DNA of 26,702 nt from Geosiphon pyriformis (lineage: Eukaryota; Glomeromycota; Glomeromycetes; Archaeosporales; Geosiphonaceae), in contig JAAOMT010000571.1 in the NCBI GenBank assembly GCA_016748015.1, positions 1,397,822 through 1,424,523 on the forward strand, read 5' to 3'. This document shows, piece by piece, positions 19,828 through 26,702 of the stretch. Positions within the stretch are counted from its first letter, which is position 1. Every line of letters begins with the position of its first letter. The notes beneath the pieces are model-generated. The model was not told where the DNA came from. It saw only the letters and a list, made by a program, of their open reading frames with translations, and ran no database searches. Made by a program: the position numbers and the translations under genes.

Positions 19828-20676
19828 TATTACTCATAGAATATAGAAAATATAGTATTATTAGTCAGTAAGATATTAGCCAATCAGAGGTAAACATAGT
19901 AAATGTGGAATTTCAGAATTCCTCTCAGAGGAATTGCAGGATTCCAGGAATTTTAGGATTCCCCAGCGAGGAATTGTAGAATTCCAAAATTCCAAAATTC
20001 CTCTCATCAGAAATCACAGGATTCCTGTTGCAAAGAATTGAGGAATTGAGGAATCTCAATTATGTATATATAGTAGTAGGATTAGAAACTGAAAAGACAG
20101 ACCTCTTAGTTTAGATTTAATCTAAGCAACATTCCAGTCCCCAATTATTAAATAAATAATTATTCCATATTTCAACCCACTCTCTACTATCAACACTTCA
20201 TGTTGATAATAATTGATACTTAACCATGCTGGAACAATAGCTCTTGATCATGGCTATTGACAAGATATTAACAATTGTCTTGGCTTATTTCCTCTATTTT
20301 TTTTATTTTATTTTCTTTCTTTTTGTGATTTTGTTGTTGTATACTAATTGATTAAAAAGATTAAGCACTGAGTTATTGACATCAAGGATAGCCTGGTAAA
20401 AGATCCAGAAATAAGGGTAAGATTTTATATATTATCAGATAGCTTACCAGAAAAGCACGACTGCCAGACTAAATCTGGCCACCACACTGAGAAAAAAATT
20501 GGGAAAACTCTTGGAAAGATACATCTACTATCGACCCTATTAAATCTCTGTTCATTATACAAAGGACTCCATCAAAACCTTCAGCACTTGCAGAACCTCA
20601 TTCACGGAAGTAGCTTTTGAGCACCAAGTTACAGGTTTGTTATTTAATTCAACAGCAGAAATAATCACCTGTAACA
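19828..20676 (+). repeat. 3' LTR of element B
   Basis: It aligns end to end with 10585-11447 in the same orientation. The first bases are TATTAC rather than TGTTAC (G to A), and the last are CACCTGTAACA. TATATATA is at 20065-20072. Compared with the 5' LTR there are several substitutions per 100 bp, many of them C/T or G/A, and a few indels (an extra A in TCAGTAAGATATT, an added block near 19940). Overall length is 849 bp. Confidence 0.95.
20065..20072 (+). promoter_or_regulatory. TATA box in 3' LTR of element B
   Basis: TATATATAG, in the same context as in the 5' LTR. If active it would fire outward into element C on the antisense side. Confidence 0.5.
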
Positions 20677-21586
20677 ACAGTTTCTTTTTGTTCTTCTTGA
20701 TCTTCATCATTACTTTTATCATCTGATTTATCTGATTGTTCTTCTTCCTGGTTCTGTTTAGGTACTGGAGGAGTTGTTTAATGTCGGGATTTAACCACAA
20801 TGGATTTCTCATTACATCTGATGGTTAGCTCATAAAGTTCATAGTCAAGTAGTGCTTTGGCCTTCTTAAGTCATTCATTACCAACAATGATGGTGTACTT
20901 TTTTACTTTAGATACTTTCATGTCTGTTTCAATGCTAATACTATTGATGCAAACAAGAATAGCTTTGGCTATATCCAGACCTTTCTTCTTGTTACCATGT
21001 ACATTGGTTATTGGTCTTGTGGAAGGCTCATCAATTTTTCTGCCAATTGCTTCAAGAAAGTGTTTGGCAATTACACTAACAGATAATCCACTGTCTAGAA
21101 TCAGATCAATAAAGTAACCAGCCATTTGGGCTTTACAAATTAGAGAGGTGACATTGCTGTTATCAACAAATCCAGCTTGGTGAGAGTGTTTGTTGGTCTT
21201 TGGTGTTTTCTTTTTTGGTATTAATGATTTGTGAAGATCTTTTTTAAACTGTGGATGGGTCATCAATTGGCCAAATGTAATGTGTACAGGGGTTTCTATG
21301 AAATCTTTAACAACAGAATAGGGGCCAGATTTTTGTACTATTTCTGGAGGTTCCAACTTTGGAGGATTTTTAAAAACCTTAGTCTTTGGTGGCTCATTGT
21401 TATCAACAGATAATTTGGATGCTTTGTTTGGATCTAAGACGAAATGAACCTTGGCTTTCTTCTTTCTGGTTTATTCAGAGGTGTTGATTGCTAGTTTATC
21501 CATATTATGATCATCATCAGTTAGGTTAAAAGCATAAAAGGGGTTTTCTTTTGGTTGGCTTGCACTCTCATCTTTTGGAGGTGCAC
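20677..21586 (-). pseudogene. Element C protease region and acidic tail, truncated by element B
   Basis: Minus-strand reading: NPFYAFNLTDDDH, a Lys-rich linker, PPEIVQKSGPYSVVKD, HITFGQLMTHPQF, then a retropepsin-like core with ICKAQMAGYFIDLILDSGLSV (DSG active site), FLEAIGRKID, ISIETDMKV and YTIIVGNE. TGA at 20871-20873 follows GNE where Trp is expected (GNDW in B's protease). After ALLDYELYELTIRC a stop and an acidic run of about 30 residues (QEEEQSDKSDD...) reach the B boundary at 20677. The protease would process the polyprotein. The main core (20871-21356) is open. Its active-site Asp is kept. Confidence 0.82.
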
Positions 21587-23037
21587 CTACCAGTTTAAAG
21601 GCTGATAAACAGTGGCTTTAACTAAGGAATTCTCTCCAAAGAAATTGATGTTGGCATGATTGGGTTTTTGGTTGGGAACATTATTGTTGGTGGTTCTGTT
21701 GTTTTGATTGTCATTGTTTTTAGGAGCTGGAGAGGGCAATAGAGGATTGTTGCAGTCTTTTGAGAAGTGTCCAGTTAGTCCACAATAATAGCACACAGGT
21801 GGGCCATAATTTTGCTGTCTTTGATATAATGGTTGTTGGGACTGATTGAAGCAGAATTCAAATCTGGGTTTTTGGGGTTGTTGATTCTCTCTAACTGCTT
21901 GGGCCAAAGGTTCTAATAGCCAGACAAGATTTGCTGTAAGCCTATTTATTAAAAGTTCATTTAAATCTTGAGTTTGGGCAGCAAAAGAGGCCAAAGAGCA
22001 TATGATAGATCAGTTCTTAGTCTTTTTGTAAAGGAATGTATTTTCTGCTCTTCTGTCCAATTTCTTCCAGAGTCTACCCATTTAATGAGTTTTCTTATTG
22101 CTTTGGCATATTCTGTCACAACCTTACCAGGGCCTTGAGTTTTTCTTTCTAATTCTATATGCCATTTTGAGATTAAGATAGAAGTTCTAAATTTCATTTC
22201 AAACCAGGTAGTGAAAGAGATGTTGTCTTCTCCAGTATTTGCCAATGCCCATCTAATGATTTTTTGCTAAGCATTGGCATTGGTTTCTTGTAAAAACCAA
22301 GTAGCAGAAGAGCCTTGGAGGTAGCCACCAACAATTTGGAACTTGTATTTATTATCATATTGGTTTGCTGTGGCAGCTTTCTTAAAATTATCTAGCCATT
22401 CAATTGGATCTTGGGCATCATCTCTAAATAACAGTAATGGGGTGTTGTTTCTTTGCCCTAAAGCAGTTTGTATACCTTGGAGGGCAATTAGAATGTTTTG
22501 TTGCAGAGGGTCTTGAGCCATTGGTTCAGATGTAACTGTTTGTGTAGAGTGTTCTAATTCACTTGAAAATAGATCAAAAACAGAAGCAGTTTAATAGCTT
22601 TCTTCTTCTGTTTTAAGAGGAGTTTCTGTTGATTGATGGGCAACAATTCAAATGTGGATTTGATGATTCAAATATTCGAAATCAGAGGACTGTTGGTCAA
22701 AAGTTGTAGAATATAAGAGCTGATTGATACTGTTGTTTCTTTCTTCAAATTTGTCTTCAAAATAAGCTTGGTCAAAGTAATAGGTTGTATAAGCTGTATA
22801 GGTTTTAGCTGAATGCTTATTCAGGAACCAGTTCCAAAAGTTTTGGAATTGTCTGCTGGATTGTTTTTCAATAGAAAAGCAAATTAAGCAAAAGGACAAA
22901 AGATTGAGTTTAATAAAGTTTAGATCATTTTTGTTATGTGCTTCAAAGTATTCTTCTGATTGTTGTAGCAAGTATAAATAATCACTCATACAATAGAAAA
23001 CAAAGAGGATTTTTGACAACTTCACAGGAAGCACCAC
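21587..23037 (-). pseudogene. Element C Gag, broken
   Basis: The likely start is Met at 22989 (MSDYLYLLQQ), although an in-frame Met lies upstream at 23037. Parts in order: an N-terminal helical region with SSRQFQNFWNWFLNKH and YYFDQAYFEDKFEERNN (22648-22989), a Ser/Glu-rich hinge with stops, then the Gag core MAQDPLQQNIL, PLLLFRDDAQDPIEWLDNFKKA, GYLQGSSATWFLQ (22267-22521), KFRTSILISKWHIELE and VVTEYAKAIRKLIKWVDSG (21961-22245), and the nucleocapsid part with the knuckle and an Asn-rich tail (21587-21994). Near 22000 the frame shifts, and sequence seems lost between ALWPL and ASFAAQTQD. It would form the particle shell. Confidence 0.82.
21752..21793 (-). other. Zinc knuckle of element C Gag
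   Basis: CYYCGLTGHFSKDC is a complete CX2CX4HX4C knuckle with both typical glycines. Unlike the LINE 1 remnant it keeps all four ligands. Confidence 0.88.
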
Positions 23038-23488
23038 TTTTATGTTATGGGTTGGAGTAACAAGCTAACGGATAGTAAAGGAGAACAGGATTGTAAGGTG
23101 ATGAAAGGAATCAAAGAGAATTCAACTTCAAAGAGTGAATTAAATAAGTATGGATTCAATGTGTAAGATCAGTTTCATAAAATATCTCAGTCACTATACT
23201 TTTTAAAGATAACTGGGGAATCTAAAGGTAGAGAGATAGTTCGTACTGTCAACAAATGATCACACTTGGTATAATTCTATGTCTTATATTAGCACTCTTA
23301 GAATTCAATATCAAGTATCAGATGTGCTCTTCAGTTATGTTTTATTCAATAATCTTCAAATATTGCAATTACACATTTCAAAAAAAGGATAAGTAAATGC
23401 CAACAAGTAGTTTTTTATCTTTAAGATGTTCAGATACTTAAAAGTAAAAAAAAAAAAATTAGTGATAAGAGAAAGATTGAGATGAAAT
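23038..23488 (-). other. Probable untranslated leader of element C
   Basis: About 450 bp between the 219-bp LTR and Gag without a convincing ORF. A run of A (plus strand, 23447-23459) is the only low-complexity feature. I see no clear TGG-type primer site directly next to the LTR, so priming is unclear. Confidence 0.4.
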
Positions 23489-23707
23489 TGTTATTTTATT
23501 TCTTTATTTCTTTTATTCTTACATGCTTTTCTACAGCTAAGAGATTCATCACTTATATAGCTGTCAAAAGTGGTCAATGATCAGGTCAACAGTCAGATTA
23601 TTGATCAGGTCAATGATCACTTACTAAAAATAGAGTGGCTAATTTATGTGACATCAATAGCTAATACATATAATTATTAATAAAAAGTATAAGTTTCAAC
23701 CATAACA
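23489..23707 (-). repeat. 219-bp LTR of element C
   Basis: On the minus strand it starts TGTTATGGTTGAAAC and ends AAATAACA, giving 6-bp inverted termini (TGTTAT/ATAACA). Between them are three TGATCA-containing repeats (tgaTCAxTGACC units, 23577-23622), a TATATAAG promoter-like box near 23553-23560 and an AATAAA-rich stretch close to the end. Position upstream of Gag and the orientation fit a 5' LTR. There is no second copy in the window to prove the boundaries. Confidence 0.6.
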
Positions 23708-23728
23708 GTATCATTGATTTACAATCAA

Positions 23729-24239
23729 TGTTCTAGATCCAGCCATCTAAATCTGATCATCTAAAAATCACTAGCTCTTGGATAAATAACAAGCCGAATA
23801 AGCTCATCATGAATTGATTAATTAAATGTATATAAATAATTGATGTATTTTAAATAGTTCTAATATAGTATGTAGATCTGATGTAATTTAGCTATATATA
23901 CAGCCCCTCTGTCAGCTCAGGAAAGCATCAGTTTAATACTGAGCCAACTCTTTGCTATAGTTTTATAGTGAGCAGTTAGTCTTTTTCTCTACTTCTTACA
24001 CTTTCTTTCCCCTTTTCTATGTTCTAAATACTTGTCATTATAATCTCAAGTATGTCTTCCCATATTCCTTATCACCATTTGGAATCATATTGTTTATAAT
24101 CTTTTACTTACTTGTTATTACCATTTCAAGTTGTTCTATTACTTTTAATCTTTCAAATCATGTATTATCACCATTTCATATTAAGTTTTGTTTCACCAAA
24201 CAAGTTGTTAAATATAAAAATAAGTAATAAAGTATTACA
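23729..24239 (+). repeat. LTR-like block (possible Copia-type or other LTR)
   Basis: Begins TGTTCTAGATCC and ends GTATTACA (TGT/ACA termini). It has a promoter-like GCTATATATACAGCCCC near 23891 and a pyrimidine-rich stretch after it. It lacks coding sequence. Only one copy is present and the flanks show no target-site duplication, so the boundaries are tentative. Confidence 0.4.
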
Positions 24240-24646
24240 TTGTTAGAAAGTGGTCTCAACAATAAAAAGTTTAAGCAAAATCTATTTCAGTTATGTTTAA
24301 CTTTCATAATTCTTTTTATAATTCCTATAACTTTGTTTTCAAAGTGAGCATTTGAACACCACATTCTTTCGATGACTAATTGAAAAAATTCTGGTTACAT
24401 ATTTCTTTGAGTAGTTGGTTTTATTCCTTGTTGCTGATTGCACTTCTAATACATATAAAGAGATGTGATTTTTCTTTCCTCTTTTAAATACCTAAGACTG
24501 GTTCTTGTCCAAAAACAAATAATAATGACAATATTTTCTTTTGCTTTTAATAACTTTATCATGTATCCTCTTTTGCTTTTCCACCTATTGAAATAGTCTA
24601 TACACTTATGATATGCTATAGTCAGTAGCATAATTATGGTAATGTG
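24240..24646. other. Unassigned AT-rich sequence
   Basis: No coding sequence, repeat or RNA gene that I can support. If 23729-24239 is a 5' LTR, the first bases (TTGTTAGAAAGTGGTC) would be the start of an element's internal region, but no Gag-like reading follows. Confidence 0.3.
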
Positions 24647-24702
24647 TGTTACCAGTTGAGCTAAGAAATGTTCTCTAATACTAACAAAAACCACTGGTAA
24701 CA
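24647..24702. repeat. Short inverted repeat next to the LINE 2 break
   Basis: TGTTACCAGT (24647-24656) and ACTGGTAACA (24693-24702) are perfect 10-bp inverted arms with 36 bp between. The right arm starts exactly where recognisable LINE 2 RT sequence ends. On the minus strand TAGCTCAACTGG fits a tRNA A-box, but I find no convincing B-box or cloverleaf. Confidence 0.5.
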
Positions 24703-25736
24703 GCATTCTCAATAATCAAACCAATAGCAAAAATGAGAGACTGAGTCATTGTATCTTTCAAAACTGAAAAATTGTCCCCATGAAAAATATTAAAAGTACT
24801 ACATACCAAAGAAATTCTATTAGTGAGAATCTTGGAAAGAATTTTACAAGCTGTCTCAATTAAAGCAATAGGTCAAGTATTCATAAGAACACTCTTCTAT
24901 TTATATGATTTGGAAATTATCAAGACCCAAGCTTCCTTTCAAGAATCAGACACAGATTCACCAAACAAACAAGAGTTCAAAAGCACCAAAAGCATATTCA
25001 GAACTGTCCTATTACAATGTTTCCAAAGCTCATTCAATATACCCAAGAGACCAACAGCTTTGCCATTAGGTAGAAAAAAAACCACCTTAAACAATTTATC
25101 AAACTCAATTGAACACATAACATCAGAAAAAACTTCATCAAAAACATACTCCAAAGGTTGATATTAATGACACCAATCACCAAAAATATCATTAACCATG
25201 CAATGCTTTCTAGTTCAACTCTCTATGATAACATCTATCTTAGATTTAACCAAATTGGATTCCAGGATAAGATCATCATCAACAATCAGATAATTGAGAA
25301 CTACTTTGCAAAATGGGCATTCCAGCACACTCCTAATTGTATGATCCTTATTTACCTCAAAGCTCTTCATTCTCTTATCTATAGCAGCTCTGATAGTTGC
25401 CTCCTTAGCCCTCAAAGATTCAGTAAGTTTAAATGCATGATAAGTCTTTCTAGCACCACAAAGAGCAGAACAAATGTAACCAGAGTCTGTACCAGAATCC
25501 ACAACATCTTAAATGACTGAAGCCTTAACATTGTTCAAAGAAATCCAGCACTTCATAAGAGAGACAAAATTTGCAACATTCTTCTCACATGAAACCTTAA
25601 CAATCTTAGAAACCAAAAGTTCCAATTTGTGATACCTTGAAGATTTCTTGGTAAAGATATCATCAAAGCTCTTAAACCACTTCTTCTTGAACACCTCATT
25701 AGCCAAGAGAACTATTATCTTGCAAATAACATCTCA
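24703..25736 (-). pseudogene. LINE 2 linker and N-terminal reverse transcriptase, truncated
   Basis: Same frame as the endonuclease. Linker with ANEVFKKKWFKSFDDIFTKKSSRYHKLELL, then SALCGARKTYHAFKL and SVLECPFCKVVLNYLIVDDDLILE, then RT fingers FFLPNGKAVGLLGILNELWKH, PIALIETACKILSKIL and HGDNFSVLKDT. The palm motifs with catalytic Asp residues are not present, because the sequence ends at 24703. Stops: TGA 25734-25736, TAA 25509-25511, TAA 25164-25166, TGA 24939-24941, TAG 24897-24899 and TGA 24873-24875. Each is a Trp, Gln or Arg position in the family. Confidence 0.87.
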
Positions 25737-26603
25737 CATTGCATTCAGATTCGAAAACCTCACAGCTGTGGTGAACTCATCCAAAAACATCAATGCATTG
25801 GCCAATATAGCATTACCAAAATCTTTCCATTTAGCTTCATTAGCACCCTTAAAATTAAACTTCCAATAATTTCTATTTGCTTGCTTGTGAAAAAAGTTTA
25901 GCTGTATATTCAAAAGTCCATCCAAACTCACAGACACAGACACAGTCTGATGGTCAGTATCAAAAAATTCTCCAACATTAAACACATTTTGACTTATTAC
26001 AGCATTGACCAAGTTTGAAGAAATAAACAAAAAATTAATTATCTTAGCCACACCATGAGAGTTAGTCCATGTTGGTATTTTCACATGAGAACATTCACTT
26101 AAGAAATTGACCAAACCAAGATCCAGACATTTTTTGAAACTGGCACACTTATGAGAACTATTTTCGTTGAAGTTACTATCCAGAATTACAAAAAATAACT
26201 TATTTACAGCTTTAGCAATCATAGAATTAATATTACCAGCTTAAGAAAACTGAGCCACCAAAGAAGCATCAGCATAGAGCCCCAGAATTAAAACAGAAAG
26301 TTTATTTTTGAAGAGTAATTTAAGAGAGATGAGCCAACCAGAAACCTTGAAAACTTTACACATGTGTTTTGCCAAAGAAATGTCCATGATAATTGCAACA
26401 CCAGAACCCAAATAGCCAGAGTTCAGACCAAAAGTGAAAATCCGAACACCATCAAACTTATTCATGATCCACAAGTGAATTTTACCCTTTAACTTAGTTT
26501 CAGTAACAACAATAATTAAATTATTCTGTTTCTTATGCCAACAAATTATATCATCCTGTTTCACAGAATTGTTCATGTCCCTAATATTGTACGTTGTTAC
26601 CAA
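25737..26603 (-). pseudogene. LINE 2 EEP endonuclease, broken by stops
   Basis: Landmarks in order: TYNIRDMNNSVKQDDIICWHKK (the usual N-strand), VTETKLKG with the metal-binding Glu, MNKFDGVRIFTFGLNSGYLGSGVAIIM, LSVLILGLYADAS, a degenerate LDSNFNEN where GGDFNED is normal, PTWTNSHGVAKIINFLF, and FFDTDHQTVSVSV with the Asp-His pair. TAA at 26241-26243 falls where the family has Gln. The chosen start is the first Met of the readable frame; a true start is not known, because the upstream part is missing. The domain nicks target DNA in intact relatives. Confidence 0.85.
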
Positions 26604-26702
26604 ACAAAATTAGAGATATTATTTAGCATGAAATTATCTTATAATTTCTATCATTAATTAGCATATATTATTGTTTCAAATTATCACTTATTACATTAGC
26701 AA
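26604..26702. other. AT-rich end of window, nothing recognised
   Basis: Runs of A and T without coding pattern. It may be the flank into which LINE 2 inserted. Confidence 0.3.

Larger units (their letters stand above)
10585..20676 (+). mobile_element. Element B: full-length, inactive Ty3/gypsy retrotransposon encoding dUTPase
   Basis: Two direct LTRs of about 850 bp (10585-11447 and 19828-20676) bound an internal region with a TGG-starting primer-site candidate, Gag with a zinc knuckle, retropepsin, a Cys-rich region, dUTPase, spacer, RT, RNase H, integrase with a GPY/F module, an extra 3' ORF, and a purine tract directly before the right LTR. Integrase after RT identifies Ty3/gypsy. Total length is 10,092 bp. 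Many stops, a frameshift in integrase and a changed RT active site (YLDN) make it inactive. The two LTRs differ by several substitutions per 100 bp plus indels, so it is not recent. Its left flank is element A and its right flank is element C. Confidence 0.95.
20677..23707 (-). mobile_element. Element C: 5' part of a second Ty3/gypsy family
   Basis: Minus-strand order from right to left: a 219-bp LTR (23489-23707), a leader of about 450 bp, Gag with zinc knuckle, a linker, protease, and an acidic run that stops exactly at the end of B's right LTR. Gag and protease differ clearly from B's (different knuckle, different protease flanks), and the LTR is unrelated in length and sequence, so this is a different family from A/B. 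Everything downstream of protease is missing. Stops at Trp and Gln codons show decay. A joined reading with element A's dUTPase across B is discussed under findings. Confidence 0.8.
24703..26603 (-). mobile_element. LINE 2: second copy of the same LINE family, partial
   Basis: Minus-strand sequence encodes the EEP endonuclease and the first part of RT in one continuous frame. It matches the LINE 1 protein (for example KFDGVRIFT against RFDGVRIFT, and GDNFSVLK against GDNFLVLK). The first ORF region is absent and the sequence before 26603 no longer looks like the element, consistent with 5' truncation. The RT is cut after FAIGLIIENA, at the inverted repeat ending 24702. Seven stop codons interrupt the frame, with no frameshift. 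Confidence 0.88.

Noticed and set aside
23577-23622. Direct TGATCA-containing repeats as a possible CRISPR array
   Set aside because: Only about three short units with no regular spacers, inside an LTR of a fungal-type element.
24635-24680. A tRNA gene on the minus strand around the A-box-like sequence
   Set aside because: No B-box (GGTTCRANNCC) at a proper distance and no acceptor stem pairing that I can see.
24446-24712. 88-codon minus ORF next to LINE 2
   Set aside because: No motif, composition typical of AT-rich noncoding DNA, and only a few codons overlap LINE sequence.

Overview
The whole window is transposable-element sequence. I see no host gene, no rRNA, no CRISPR array and no bacterial-type operon. 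The DNA is strongly AT-rich, and CpG is almost absent over most of it (about 15 CpG in the first 5 kb by eye). The LINE and Ty3/gypsy protein families look like those I remember from arbuscular mycorrhizal fungi (Glomeromycotina, Rhizophagus-like). This attribution rests on memory and was not searched, so another early-diverging fungus is possible.

Layout, left to right. (1) 1-5188, minus strand: a decayed LINE with a nucleic-acid-binding first region, an endonuclease (EEP), a reverse transcriptase (RT) and an RNase H; its RNase H end runs off the window. (2) 5189-10584, minus: 'element A', the 3' two thirds of a Ty3/gypsy element: dUTPase, RT/RNase H, integrase, an extra 3' ORF, a polypurine tract (PPT) and an 867-bp LTR (5189-6055) lying in the LINE. 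(3) 10585-20676, plus: 'element B', a complete-length copy (about 10.1 kb) of the same family with two LTRs of about 850 bp (TGTTAC...GTAACA), Gag, protease, a Cys-rich region, dUTPase, RT/RNase H, integrase with a GPY/F module, the same 3' ORF, and a PPT. (4) 20677-23707, minus: 'element C', the 5' part of a different Ty3/gypsy family (219-bp LTR, leader, Gag with zinc knuckle, protease), cut off exactly where B begins. (5) 23729-24239: a further LTR-like block, then about 400 bp unassigned and a short inverted repeat. (6) 24703-26603, minus: a second copy of the LINE family (EEP plus N-terminal RT) in one reading frame broken only by stop codons.

All elements look dead. Catalytic residues are replaced (B: YLDN instead of YLDD in RT; A: motif-A Asp to Asn in RT and Glu to Lys in integrase). 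Most stops sit where the family would have Gln, Trp or Arg, as expected from C-to-T/G-to-A decay. Points of most interest are the dUTPase module inside a gypsy polyprotein, a conserved unidentified ORF between integrase and PPT that overlaps the end of pol, a Cys-rich unit between protease and dUTPase, the odd A|B|C junction, and a CpG-richer patch inside B.
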